Origin: DATKNA01 sp963786765
Lineage (GTDB): Bacteria; Actinomycetota; Actinomycetes; Actinomycetales; Kineosporiaceae
Reading direction: 5' to 3'
Length of the DNA stretch: 64,000 nt
Assembly (NCBI GenBank): GCA_963786765.1
Contig: CAWBAJ010000008.1
Coordinates: forward strand, 434,001 to 498,000
Positions 35,428 through 43,760 of the stretch are shown in pieces. A program made the translations under genes and the position numbers. The notes below the pieces were generated by a model. It saw only the letters and a program-made list of their open reading frames with translations. It was not told the origin of the DNA and made no database searches. Every line of letters begins with the position of its first letter. The stretch's first letter is position 1.

Positions 35428-35440
35428 TAGGTTGCGCGCA
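35428..35440 (+). promoter_or_regulatory. -10 element of probable leaderless upp transcript
   Basis: TAGGTT at 35428-35433 (TANNNT) is followed after 6 bases by the upp ATG with no ribosome site. This spacing predicts transcription starting at the start codon. The gap to the divergent TadA-associated gene is only 81 bases, so both promoters share it. Confidence 0.45.
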
Positions 35441-36075
35441 TGCGCCTGCACGTCGTCGACCACCCCCTCGTCGCGCACAAGCTCACCGCGCTGCGCGACC
35501 GGACGACCGACTCCCCGACCTTCCGCCGCCTCGCCGACGAGCTCGTCACGCTGCTCGCGTACGAGGCGACTCGCGGCGTGCGGGTCGAGCCCTCCTCGAT
35601 CGAGACGCCGGTGGCCCCGACCACCGGCGTCCGGCTGTCCGCGCCGAAGCCGCTCGTCGTCCCGATCCTGCGGGCGGGCCTCGGCATGCTCGACGGGATG
35701 ACCCGGCTCGTGCCGACCGCGGAGGTCGGCTTCCTCGGGGATGATCCGCGACGAGCACACGCTCCAGGCCTCGACCTACGCGACCCGGGTGCCGGAGAAC
35801 CTGTCCGGGCGGCAGGTGTTCCTGCTCGACCCGATGCTCGCGACCGGAGGGACCCTGGCCGCGGCGATGCGGTTCGTGTTCGACCGCGGCGCCGAGGACG
35901 TCACCGCGATCTGCCTGCTGGCGGCGCCGGAGGGCGTGCAGGCGGTCGAGACGGCCTTCGGGCCGGAGCGCCGATCACGATCGTCACCGCCGGGCTGGAC
36001 GAGAGGCTCAACGAGCTCGGCTACATCGTGCCGGGGCTCGGGGACGCGGGTGACCGCCTGTACGGCGTGGTCTGA
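35440..36075 (+). CDS. upp: Uracil phosphoribosyltransferase (two frameshifts)
   Basis: About 211 residues. Makes UMP from uracil and PRPP in pyrimidine salvage. Family sequence begins MRLHVVDHPLVAHKLTALRD, continues with VPILRAGLGMLDG, then, after one extra G near 35742, MIRDEHTLQASTYATRVP and the PRPP loop LLDPMLATGGTLAAAM. A lost base near 35970 shifts back; the end reads ITIVTAGLDERLNELGYIVPGLGDAGDRLYG. Both breaks are in G/C runs and leave every motif intact, pointing to sequence error. Confidence 0.88.
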   Translation: MRLHVVDHPLVAHKLTALRDRTTDSPTFRRLADELVTLLAYEATRGVRVEPSSIETPVAPTTGVRLSAPKPLVVPILRAGLGMLDGMTRLVPTAEVGFLGDDPRRAHAPGLDLRDPGAGEPVRAAGVPARPDARDRRDPGRGDAVRVRPRRRGRHRDLPAGGAGGRAGGRDGLRAGAPITIVTAGLDERLNELGYIVPGLGDAGDRLYGVV

Positions 36076-36156
36076 GCCGCGCGGGTCGCGTCGTCCGCCG
36101 GCACGGCCTCAGCCCGGGCGGCCGGCCGCGACACGCCGCTGTCGAGTGGAGCCCCC

Positions 36157-36176
36157 GTGATCTGCGCGAGGATCAC
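36157..36176. promoter_or_regulatory. Small inverted repeat in the upp downstream gap
   Basis: GTGATC (36157-36162) and GATCAC (36171-36176) form a short inverted repeat with an 8-base spacer in the 208-base gap before the small membrane protein gene. It may be an operator or part of a terminator; the remainder of the gap (36076-36283) holds no gene that I can support. Confidence 0.2.
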
Positions 36177-36283
36177 GACCGGATATGTTGTGCTCGCCGT
36201 CTTCACGCGGATGGCCCTTGTGCCGCATGCTAGGTGCTCACAGTCAGCAAACGGTCACTGCGGGGAACGGCCTAGGAGGTCCG

Positions 36284-36448
36284 GTGACACGAACACGTCA
36301 GATCATTCTGATCATCGTCCTGCTGTTCGTGGCCTACGCCGTGTACACCAGCCCCGCCAAGTCCGCGGACGCCGTGCACGCCATCTGGAACGTCCTCGTC
36401 AACGCCGTCAACGCGATCTTCGCCTTCTTCAACGCACTGATCGCCTGA
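36284..36448 (+). CDS. Small membrane protein (54 aa)
   Basis: A 54-residue protein with a hydrophobic segment IILIIVLLFVAYAVYTSP near the N terminus, then an amphipathic VHAIWNVLVNAVNAIFAFFNALI. The GTG at 36284 has a perfect AGGAGGT four bases upstream, strong evidence for expression. It is followed 10 bases later by a PH-domain membrane protein gene, a pairing I would expect to be conserved in actinobacteria. Function unknown; a membrane-anchored small partner is plausible. Confidence 0.7.
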   Translation: MTRTRQIILIIVLLFVAYAVYTSPAKSADAVHAIWNVLVNAVNAIFAFFNALIA

Positions 36449-36458
36449 CAGGTACCCC

Positions 36459-37108
36459 TTGGCACGCCTACCGCAGTCGCACCCGGGGATCCCCCCGGAG
36501 CTCGACCGCTACCTGACGCCGCGCGGAGAAGATCGTCTTCCGGACCCGGCTGCACTGGATCAGGATCACGGGGCCGTGGGTGGTGTTCTTCCTCGCGCTG
36601 CTCCTGCTCGGCGTCCTCGACGGCAAGCTGCCGCCGGACGAGCGGCATGCCGCAACATCCTCGTCATCGGCGTCGCTGCTCATCCTGGTGCGGGCGCTCT
36701 GGCGCACCTTCCTGTGGTACCGCGAGTGGTTCGTCGGCACCGACCGCCGCCTCATGCTCACCCTGGGGATCCTCACCCGCAAGGTCGCCATGATCCCGCT
36801 CATCAAGGTCACGGACATGCGCTACGACCGGCCGCCGATAGGTCAGATCCTCGGGTACGGCAGCTTCGTCCTCGAGTCGGCGGGCCAGGACCAGGCGTTC
36901 CGCGTGGTCCACTTCGTCCCTCACCCCGACACGCTCTACCGCCGCATCAGCGAGGAGCTCTTCACGCCGAGCGAGACCCGCTTCCTGGACCGGCCGGCGC
37001 CCGGCCCGAAGGTCCTTCCCGGTGCAGGAGCCCGACCGCCCCCTGGTGGAAGCGCAGCTGATCCCGCCGGTTCAGCCGGCGTCGGCTCCCGGTCGCCCGG
37101 CCGTCCGC
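36459..37108 (+). CDS. PH-domain (bPH2-like) membrane protein, several frameshifts, 3' end uncertain
   Basis: About 210 residues when rebuilt: ELDRYLTP, then REKIVFRTRLHWIRITGPWVVFF leading into membrane segments (LALLLLGVLDG and ILVIGVA...LLILVRALW), then the PH-like domain GTDRRLMLTLGILTRKVAMIPLIKVTDMRYDR, GYGSFVLESAGQDQ and HVVP-like VHFVPHPDTLY. Breaks near 36530, 36650, 36680 and 37015, mostly +1. After the last one the tail reads EPDRPLVEAQLIPPVQP. The stop could not be fixed; it overlaps the end of the convergent acyltransferase gene. The likely TTG start at 36459 lacks a strong ribosome site. Confidence 0.65.
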
Positions 37109-37848
37109 CGCCGCGGACTCGGCCGCGTCGAGCGCGGTCGCCTCCTCGAGCGTCGGGGCGCTCCCGCCCATGGACGCCGGCAGCCACCAGCGGTCGTCGT
37201 CCCCCGTGGGGCGGTCGGGGTAGGCCGGCGCGGACCTGATCGAGCAGGCTCGTCATCCGCCGGCGCAGCTCGGCGGTGACCTCCTCGCCGTTGTCCCGGC
37301 GCCCGGGCGTCAGCGGCTCGCCGAACGCGACGGTGATCGCCTTGCCGCGGTGGGTGAAGTCCCGGGGCCGGCCCTTGGTGTAGATCCGCTGGCCGCCCCA
37401 GACGAGGGTCGGCACGAGCGGGGACGCCGGCGGCCTGGGCCATCCGCGCCGCGCCCGCCTTGAACTCCTTCAGCTCGAAGGAGCGGCTGATCGTCGCCTC
37501 GGGGAAGACGCCCACGAGCTCGCCCGCCTTCAGCGCGCTCATCGCCCCGCGGAACGCCGCGGAGCCCGCGGCCCGGTCGACGGGGATGTGGTGCATGCCC
37601 CGCATGAGCGGGCCGGCGACCGGGTGCCGGAAGACCGACTCCTTCGCCATGAAGCGGACGAGGCGGCCCGCGTCGCGTGCCCCGTAGCCGACGAAGGTGA
37701 AGTCGAGATAGCTCACGTGGTTGGACGCGAGCACCGCGCCGCCGGTGCGTGGCACGTGGTGCGCCCCCTCGATGGTGAACCTCAGCCCGAGCGCCCGGAA
37801 GACGCCGCGGGCGGCGAGGAGCACCGGCGGATAGACGAGATCACGCAC
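37072..37848 (-). CDS. 1-acyl-sn-glycerol-3-phosphate acyltransferase (PlsC family), frameshifts
   Basis: About 257 residues. PlsC motifs: SNHVSYLDF (the catalytic HX4D), AKESVFRHPVAGPLMRGMHHIPVDR and GVFPEATISRSF. It transfers an acyl chain in phospholipid synthesis, on the membrane's inner face. The first 165 residues are clean; one extra base near 37420 shifts to PTLVWGGQRIYTKG and HRGKAITVAFGEPL, and another near 37222 shifts to YPDRPTGDDDRWWLPASMGGSAPTL. A third shift would restore the first frame and end at TGA 37072. GTG 37848. Confidence 0.8.
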   Translation of the reverse strand: MRDLVYPPVLLAARGVFRALGLRFTIEGAHHVPRTGGAVLASNHVSYLDFTFVGYGARDAGRLVRFMAKESVFRHPVAGPLMRGMHHIPVDRAAGSAAFRGAMSALKAGELVGVFPEATISRSFELKEFKAGAARMAQAAGVPARADPRLGRPADLHQGPAPGLHPPRQGDHRRVRRAADARAPGQRRGGHRRAAPADDEPARSGPRRPTPTAPRGTTTAGGCRRPWAGAPRRSRRRPRSTRPSPRRRTAGRPGADAG

Positions 37849-37886
37849 ATCCGCAGCCTAGGCGCCCGCGACTCGTGCTCCCCGAA

Positions 37887-37918
37887 ATCGGCCTACCCGG
37901 CCGCGGCCTGAGGCCGAT
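37887..37918. terminator. Hairpin between the gluconolactonase-like gene and the acyltransferase gene
   Basis: An 8-bp stem ATCGGCCT / AGGCCGAT with a 16-base G/C-rich loop lies 33 bases beyond the stop of the SMP-30 gene on the minus strand. The location suits termination of that gene before the co-directional acyltransferase gene. Confidence 0.35.
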
Positions 37919-37950
37919 ATAGCGTACACAAGTAGGCGCGGGCCCGGGGG

Positions 37951-38820
37951 TCAGCCCGCGTAGGGCAGCACGGGCATGCCGGCCACGCCCGGGCGGAGCC
38001 GGAAGAGCGCGCCGGCGGCCGGCTGCTCGCCCTCGGGCAGGCCGCGGCGGGACGTCGTGACGTAGAGGTCGCGCAGGTCCGGCCCACCGAACGCCGGGCA
38101 GGTCACCTGGCGGCAGGGCAGCCGGACGACGTCGGTGAGCCGCCCCTGCGCGTCGTACCGGTTGACGCCGGACCCGTCCCACAGCGCCGCCCAGACACCG
38201 CCCTCGGCGTCGACGGCGATCCCGTCGGGGTGCCCGGGGTCGACGTGCTCCACGATCGGGCAGCGCCGCGTGATCGTCCCCATGGCCGGGTCGACCTCGA
38301 GGCGGTCCACCCGGTCGGTGGGGGTGTCCACGTACCAGGCGCTGCGCCCGTCGGGGGCGAACGACAGCCCGTTCGAGATCGTGACGCCGGTCAGCACCGT
38401 GGCGACGTCGCCGTCGCGGTCCAGCCGGTACACCGACCCCATGCCCTCGGACTCGTCGTACGCCATGGTGCCCATCCAGAACCGGCCCGCCGGGTCGCAG
38501 CCGCCGTCGTTGAACCGGATGCGCTCGTCGTCGAAGATCGGCCCGAGCTCCCCGTCCACCAGGCCGTCCGGCCCGAGCAGCACGAACGTCCGCTCGGCCG
38601 CGACGACGAGACCCCCGCCGCTGCGCGGCCGGACGCATGCCGCCACCTTCCCGATGGTCTGCCGGGAGACGTCGCCCGTCGTCGGGTCGTACGTCATGAG
38701 CCCCCCGGCCTCCATGTCCACGAAGCGCACGACCCCGGCCGCCGCGTCCCACACCACTCCTTCGCCGTGCACCGTGCACACGTCCGTGATCTGCTCGGCG
38801 GCGTGCTCCGACACCGACAT
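37951..38820 (-). CDS. SMP-30/gluconolactonase/LRE family protein
   Basis: A 289-residue six-bladed beta-propeller hydrolase. Metal-binding and family motifs: HGEGVVWDAAAGVVRFVDMEAG with the Glu ligand, RFNDGGCDPAGRFWMGTMAYD with the Asn ligand, ISNGLSFAPDG and HPDGIAVDAEGGVW with the catalytic Asp. Members hydrolyse aldonolactones to sugar acids. ATG 38820 is chosen because GGAGGG stands just upstream; three earlier codons in frame are not needed. No sugar dehydrogenase is adjacent, so the pathway partner is unknown. The frame is intact, marking the end of the frameshift-rich stretch. Confidence 0.88.
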   Translation of the reverse strand: MSVSEHAAEQITDVCTVHGEGVVWDAAAGVVRFVDMEAGGLMTYDPTTGDVSRQTIGKVAACVRPRSGGGLVVAAERTFVLLGPDGLVDGELGPIFDDERIRFNDGGCDPAGRFWMGTMAYDESEGMGSVYRLDRDGDVATVLTGVTISNGLSFAPDGRSAWYVDTPTDRVDRLEVDPAMGTITRRCPIVEHVDPGHPDGIAVDAEGGVWAALWDGSGVNRYDAQGRLTDVVRLPCRQVTCPAFGGPDLRDLYVTTSRRGLPEGEQPAAGALFRLRPGVAGMPVLPYAG

Positions 38821-38940
38821 GGAACCCTCCACTCCCGCGGCACCCTAGGCCTCGGTCGTTATGGTGCCGCCCATGGCGCAGGGGGCCACCCGGAGCCGGC
38901 GCCGACGTGCCGGCCGGGGACGGCCAGGGGCGGGGCGGGG

Positions 38941-40881
38941 TCAGGACGTCGCCGCGGGCTGATCCGCCGCCGCCCGGCCGTCCGCGGAACCGTTCCCCGC
39001 GTGCCCCGTCGCGCCCGGCGCCCCCGCCGTCGTCAGGTCGACCTCCACGGGGCAGCGCTCGAGGACGAACGGCGACTCGACGAGGTGCGGGCGGGGCATC
39101 CCGCCAGCCGGCACCGGCCGCACGGACCCCGCCGGCCCGCCCACCTGGCCCGGCGGGTCGAGCTCCCAGTCGTGGCAGACCTGGTCGACGACCACGGGGT
39201 ACACGGTGAGCCGGCCGCCCTTGTCGATCCGCATCCGCAGGAAGCCCTTCCAGTCCTCCAGCGCCTGCGCAGCGAGCTGCCAGCCCTGCACCAGCGGCAG
39301 TCGGGAGAGCGCGATGTAGGCCGCGAAGACGTAGGACCCGACGAGCCCGGTCACGGTCATCGTCGCGAGGACCGCGAGGCCCAGCACGACCCAGTCGGGC
39401 AGGCCGGACGGCCACCGCACCGCCACCAACGCGGCCATCCCCGCGAGCGCCAGCACGACCTGCGCCAGCACCGCCCAGAAGACCTCGGACGGCGGCCGCG
39501 GCCGGTGCATGGACATGACCGGTCTCAGTGCGAGGAGCACGTACAGCCCGGCGGACCATGCCAGCACCTGCCCCGCGAACCAGAGGATGTCGGTCACGAC
39601 CGCGAGCCGCAGGACGCCCGTGAGGTTGCGGCCCTGCTCCAGCCCGAACGTGAAGAGCAGCACGAGGAGCAGCACGGCGTGGACGACGCCGGCGAGGCGC
39701 CAGAACCCGGGATTGCGGAACGGCAGGCCGCGCGGCGGGCCGGCCAGCAGACCACCGACGAGCACCCGGGAGCGCTCCTTGGACGGCCAGGGCGACCGCA
39801 GCGCGAACCGGCGCGGCGAGGCATGATCCACCATCCGGGCATGGGGCGACGGCAGCTCGAGCGTGTCGGGCAGGCGGTGCGTGTCGAGCAGGTAGGCGCC
39901 GCCGAGCCCGCAGGTGACGAACTGGCGGCTCTCGCCCTCCGGCAGCGGCGCCCCGTCGTCGGCCAGCTCCTCGTAGCGGGCGTAGTGGTGCAGGTCGCCG
40001 GTGAGCCAGAGGCGCACCCGGGCACCGGTCGGGCGGGTCTGCCCGGTCTCCAGGTTGCGGTACTGCTCGACGACCTCGCGCTCGAAGTAGTGCAGGGCGT
40101 TGAACGCGTCGCCGTCGTGCTCGCCGGTGTGCACCCAGGTCGGCGAGGGCACCGCGAGGATCACCCCGTCACCCGGCTGAAGCTGGGCGGAGAGGTGCTC
40201 GCGGAAGTAGCGGATCTGCGGATCGTCGATGTAGGTGCCGAGCTGGGTGTCGACGCCGACCAGCCACCAGCGCTCGGGCAGCTGCACCACGAAGTAGCTG
40301 CGGGTCTGGACGGTCCGCCAGCCGCCGACCGCGCGCCGTTGGGCGAACAGGCGCAGGAAGGCCGTCAGCCCGTCGTACCAGTCGTGGTTGCCCGGCAGGG
40401 CGACCATGATCGGCGCCGGGTCGGCCGCGCCCGGCCCCAGCGCCGCCCGGTAGGGCCCCTTCATCCGGTCCTCGTACGCCGGGGACGACGGCGTCGGGTA
40501 GACCTGGTCCCCGCCGAGCACGAGCAGGCGCCCGCGTGGCAGCGTCAGCGGATCGGGCGGGGCCTGCGAGCCGGAGGGCCCGTCCACGTCGAGCCGATCG
40601 GCGGCGAGCAGCATGGCCACCGTGTACGTCGGGTCGAAGCCGTCGCCGAGGTCGGCCACGTGGTCCCACCACAAGCCTCCCTCGGCGTCGGGCGCCAGGG
40701 CCAGCACCGACGCGGGCAGAGCGGCCTGCACCTCGCGACGGTCGGCGTAGTCCGCGAACACGGACGAGAGGATCACTTTGATCGCCGTCCGGACGAGCTC
40801 CCCCGGCGCCAGCCAACGCACCTCGTCCTGCGGGGTGAACCCGAGGATCCGCGCGTGGTCCCGGAGGCGGCCGACGTCCAT
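38941..40881 (-). CDS. Metallophosphoesterase with C-terminal membrane domain
   Basis: A 646-residue calcineurin-like phosphoesterase. Metal motifs: LLVLGGDQVYP, ALPGNHDWYDG and the late His motif TGDLHHYARY, spread over residues about 115-300. Residues about 395-560 contain four membrane helices (such as HAVLLLVLLFTFGL and LGLAVLATMTVTGLVGSYVF), followed by a cytoplasmic-type tail about 90 residues long rich in Gly/Pro/Ala. No signal peptide, so the catalytic domain is probably cytoplasmic and membrane-tethered. Substrate unknown; nucleotide or phospholipid esters are possible. Start ATG 40881, with a 198-base upstream gap shared with the gene at 41080. Confidence 0.85.
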   Translation of the reverse strand: MDVGRLRDHARILGFTPQDEVRWLAPGELVRTAIKVILSSVFADYADRREVQAALPASVLALAPDAEGGLWWDHVADLGDGFDPTYTVAMLLAADRLDVDGPSGSQAPPDPLTLPRGRLLVLGGDQVYPTPSSPAYEDRMKGPYRAALGPGAADPAPIMVALPGNHDWYDGLTAFLRLFAQRRAVGGWRTVQTRSYFVVQLPERWWLVGVDTQLGTYIDDPQIRYFREHLSAQLQPGDGVILAVPSPTWVHTGEHDGDAFNALHYFEREVVEQYRNLETGQTRPTGARVRLWLTGDLHHYARYEELADDGAPLPEGESRQFVTCGLGGAYLLDTHRLPDTLELPSPHARMVDHASPRRFALRSPWPSKERSRVLVGGLLAGPPRGLPFRNPGFWRLAGVVHAVLLLVLLFTFGLEQGRNLTGVLRLAVVTDILWFAGQVLAWSAGLYVLLALRPVMSMHRPRPPSEVFWAVLAQVVLALAGMAALVAVRWPSGLPDWVVLGLAVLATMTVTGLVGSYVFAAYIALSRLPLVQGWQLAAQALEDWKGFLRMRIDKGGRLTVYPVVVDQVCHDWELDPPGQVGGPAGSVRPVPAGGMPRPHLVESPFVLERCPVEVDLTTAGAPGATGHAGNGSADGRAAADQPAATS

Positions 40882-41079
40882 GAGTGGATTCTCCGTTGCA
40901 GCACCGACAAACGACGCCCGTCCGGAGCAATCGATCCCGAGCGGAGGAGCGGGAATGGGCCGAACGTCTGATCCTTGCTCTCAGTTAGGGAACGGTCACT
41001 CAAGGCGAGATCCCCGCGTATCGTCTTGGAACTGTGTCGCCCGGACACGACCGGGCCGGAACAGGCAGGGGATCAAGCG

Positions 41080-41481
41080 ATGCTGGGGATCGACGAGGAG
41101 CAGCGCCAGGCGACGCTGCGTCTGCACGAGGCGCTCGGCACCAGCCGGGTCGGCCTGCGCTGGGAGCGGATGCTGCGTCGCCACGCCGGCGAGATCGACG
41201 CCCTCGTGACCGTCGACGAGTCGCTGCGCCGCCTCGTCGTCGAGGCGCTGATGCGGCTCACGCTGCTGGAGGAGGGCGACGTCCTCGACGACGCCACCGT
41301 CACCTCTGCGCACCGCGTTCTCGAGCAGCTGCAGATCCGTGGCGGCGTCGACCTGCAGCGCGACGCGTCCTGCCTGCGGGACGAGCTGGCGTTGGCCCGC
41401 GGCCGCAGCCTCGCCCAGGTGCTCGCCGGCCCCCGCCCGCCGGCCGACCACGTCCCGGCGCCGCGGCTCGCCACCGTCTGA
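41080..41481 (+). CDS. Conserved hypothetical protein (133 aa)
   Basis: A 133-residue, mostly helical, charged protein (MLGIDEEQRQATLRLHEALG...) with no membrane segment or Cys motif. ATG 41080 lies 7 bases after AGGGGA. It is flanked upstream by a 198-base gap with the metallophosphoesterase and downstream by a strong terminator. I do not recognise a family. Confidence 0.6.
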   Translation: MLGIDEEQRQATLRLHEALGTSRVGLRWERMLRRHAGEIDALVTVDESLRRLVVEALMRLTLLEEGDVLDDATVTSAHRVLEQLQIRGGVDLQRDASCLRDELALARGRSLAQVLAGPRPPADHVPAPRLATV

Positions 41482-41493
41482 GACGAGACCGAG

Positions 41494-41525
41494 AAGGGGG
41501 GCACGCCAGCAGGCGTGCCCCCCTT
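41494..41525. terminator. Bidirectional rho-independent-type terminator
   Basis: A perfect 14-bp stem (41494-41507 with 41512-41525; core GGGGGGCACGCC) and 4-base loop AGCA between convergent genes. The stem ends in AA/TT pairs, giving short U-tracts on both strands. Confidence 0.85.
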
Positions 41526-41542
41526 CGTCGCGTCGGCGTGGG

Positions 41543-41794
41543 TCAGTGGTTGATGTCGGCTCCGGACGGCGTCAGCCCCGCGCTCCCGCTCGTCAGGGAG
41601 CCGAGCAGCTGGTGCGCCTTGACGGCACGCTCGGCGTCCTGCCGGGCCACCTCCTCGAAGAAGGCCCGGACGTCGTCGTGGCCCTCGGCGTCCTGCAGGT
41701 ACTTGTCGACCGCCTGCGCCGCGGTGAGTGCGTGGTACTGGATGGTCACGAGGTCGTAGACGATGTCGTCGGCGGGCGTGTGCTGGCTGGCCAT
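41543..41794 (-). CDS. Conserved hypothetical protein (83 aa), helical, ferritin-like pattern
   Basis: An 83-residue helical protein (DDIVYDLVTIQYHALTAAQAVDKYLQDAEGHDDVRAFF...). The spacing of Tyr, His and Glu residues along two helices resembles a half ferritin-like bundle, but metal ligands are not convincing. ATG 41794 follows GGGAGGG by 8 bases. It shares a terminator with the gene at 41080. Function unknown. Confidence 0.65.
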   Translation of the reverse strand: MASQHTPADDIVYDLVTIQYHALTAAQAVDKYLQDAEGHDDVRAFFEEVARQDAERAVKAHQLLGSLTSGSAGLTPSGADINH

Positions 41795-41922
41795 AGCGGT
41801 CACCCTCCCGGTCTCGAGCGGATCCCGGGTGTGTCCCGGCTGCGCTGTCCCACCCTCCATGACCGTTCCGCAAGCGCTCGAAACCCGCGTTTCGGGCCTT
41901 CCCCCGGGGGTACCCCGTCCTC

Positions 41923-42357
41923 GTGAGCGAACCGACCTACACCGACGGCGGCAGCCAGCAGACCGACAAGCACGGCCGGCTCCTCGACGAGGAGCTCCAG
42001 CACGAGACCCGCGGGCTCGTGCAGGGCGGCCGGTCCTCCCGGGCGGAGGAGTGGCGCGACCCCGAGCCCGCGGGTGAGGACCAGCCGACCGGTGACCGCA
42101 TCTATCCCGAGGACCGGCGGGGGAACCCCGAGGGGATGACCCAGACGGACGTCGACGAGCGGACCGACATCGCCCGCAGCCTCGGCACCAGCGCGTTCCC
42201 CGGCACGCGCGACGAGCTCGTCGCCGTCGCCGTCGAGAACCAGGCGACCGACCACGTGCTCTCGCTGCTGCGGTCGCTGCCCGGCGACCAGACGTTCGAG
42301 AACGTCCAGGACGTCGCCACGGCACTCGGCCTGCACGTCGAGACGCACCGGTTCTAG
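41923..42357 (+). CDS. DUF2795 domain protein
   Basis: A 144-residue protein with a charged, low-complexity first half (HGRLLDEELQHETRGLVQGG, EEWRDPEPAGEDQ) and a C-terminal DUF2795 domain: TSAFPGTRDELVAVAVENQA and SLLRSLPGDQTFENVQDVATALGL. The domain's function is unknown; it recurs in the protein at 48881. GTG 41923 has no strong ribosome site. It lies divergent from the gene at 41543. Confidence 0.75.
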   Translation: MSEPTYTDGGSQQTDKHGRLLDEELQHETRGLVQGGRSSRAEEWRDPEPAGEDQPTGDRIYPEDRRGNPEGMTQTDVDERTDIARSLGTSAFPGTRDELVAVAVENQATDHVLSLLRSLPGDQTFENVQDVATALGLHVETHRF

Positions 42358-42413
42358 CGGTTCCTGCCGGAGCCGGGGCGCCGCTGCCGCCGGGAGCGCA
42401 TCATGGAAGCGAC

Positions 42414-43623
42414 ATGACGACTTCGACGGACGGCTGGCGGCGCTCCCGGCTCTCGGACGACGACGCCTTCCTGGTGGTCGCGGACCTGCACAACCACACC
42501 CTCCTGTCGGACGGTCGCGGCGACCCCGACCGCGCGTTCGCGCAGATGCGCTCGGCGGGCCTCGACGTCGCCGCGCTCACCGACCACGCGTCGATCCCGC
42601 GGGATCAGCGCGACGAGCTCGGGTTGCACCAGTACCCGGACGCCGGCGCGCTCGACGTGGCCCGGCAGATGCCCCGCTCGTTCGACGAGGCCGGCTGGAA
42701 GCGGACGGCGGAGCTGGCGGACGAGTTCGACGTACCGGGCGTGTTCACCGCGCTGCGCGGCTTCGAGTGGACCGAGCCCTGGCTCGGGCACGTCAACGTC
42801 TGGTTCAGCGACGGCTACCACCAGGTGGAGACGCCCGGCTCGCTGGCGGGCCTCTTCGACTTCCTCGCCGAGCGCGAGCAGAAGGCGCTGTTCGGGTACA
42901 ACCACCCGGGCCGCGAGGGTGGGCGGCACGAGGAGTTCGCGGCGCCCGCCGCGTCGGACGGCGACGCGCCGGATCCTGATCTCGCCGCCCGGATGGTCGC
43001 GCTCGAGGCGTTCAACCGCGGTGACGACTACCTGTTCGGGCTCGGTGGAGCGGACTCGGCGATCGTGGCCTGCCTCGACGCGGGCTGGCGGCCGGGGCTC
43101 ATCGGCTGCAGCGACGAGCACGGCACCCGGTACGGGCTGGTGGGCCGGGGTCGGACCGGCCTGTGGGTGCACGAGCACTCGCGGTCGGGCGTCCGCGACG
43201 CTCTGGCGGGGCGGCGGTCGTTCGCGACCCGGGAGATCGGGCTACGGCTCGACGCGACCGCTCGACGGCCTACCGATGGGCGCGACGGGGAACGTGCGTG
43301 AGCGGGCCGAGCTCGCGGTCGACCTGGCGTTCGCGGACGCCGACCGCGACGGCCTCGCCGTCGAGGTGCAGGTGCTCACGTCGGCGGCGGCGACGGGCGG
43401 GGCGTCTCCCGAGGTGTCCGTCGTCGCCCGGGTGCCCGCTCATGTGGGCGAGGTGACGCGCGCGGTGGTCGACGTCCCGGCCTCCGCGGCCTGGCTCGTG
43501 CTCCGCGTCGCCGACCCGACCCGCCCCTACGGCCCGACCGGCACCGGCGAGCGGGCCCCGCACGGTTCCCCCGCCGACTGCTGGGCCCTCGCCTACACCA
43601 GCCCCTGGTGGCGCGCGGCCTGA
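42414..43623 (+). CDS. PHP-domain metallohydrolase, CehA/McbA family (frameshift near 43261)
   Basis: About 402 residues. PHP metal motifs are LHNHTLLSDG (HxH), ALTDHASIP, FGYNHPGRE and GCSDEHGTRYG, as in CehA/McbA-type phosphoesterases. The first 283 residues read cleanly; near 43261 one extra base puts LDGLPMGATGNVRERAELAV in the next frame, which continues as a beta-sandwich-like C-terminal domain to AYTSPWWRAA and TGA at 43621. The C-terminal domain is family-typical, so the break is likely a sequence error. ATG 42414. Substrate unknown. Confidence 0.8.
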
Positions 43624-43655
43624 TACCGCCCGCACCCACACCTGCGCTGACAACC

Positions 43656-43730
43656 ATTGCACGCGATCTGCTCGGTTTTCGGGCCCGAAAGGCCCGAAAG
43701 GCCGTCAGAGCCGAGCAGATCGCGTGCAAT
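43656..43730. repeat. 20-bp perfect inverted repeat with nested palindrome
   Basis: Arms 43656-43675 and 43711-43730 are perfect 20-base complements (core GCACGCGATCTGCTCGG). The 35-base loop holds a perfect 14-base palindrome TTTCGGGCCCGAAA (43677-43690) and a direct repeat of GGCCCGAAA. The element sits between the convergent PHP and OsmC genes and would fold into a strong bidirectional terminator. Its sequence is unrelated to the palindromes at 18.3 and 51.3 kb. Confidence 0.85.
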
Positions 43731-43760
43731 CCCTCGTCGGGACGGCCGGACGAGGGGAGA

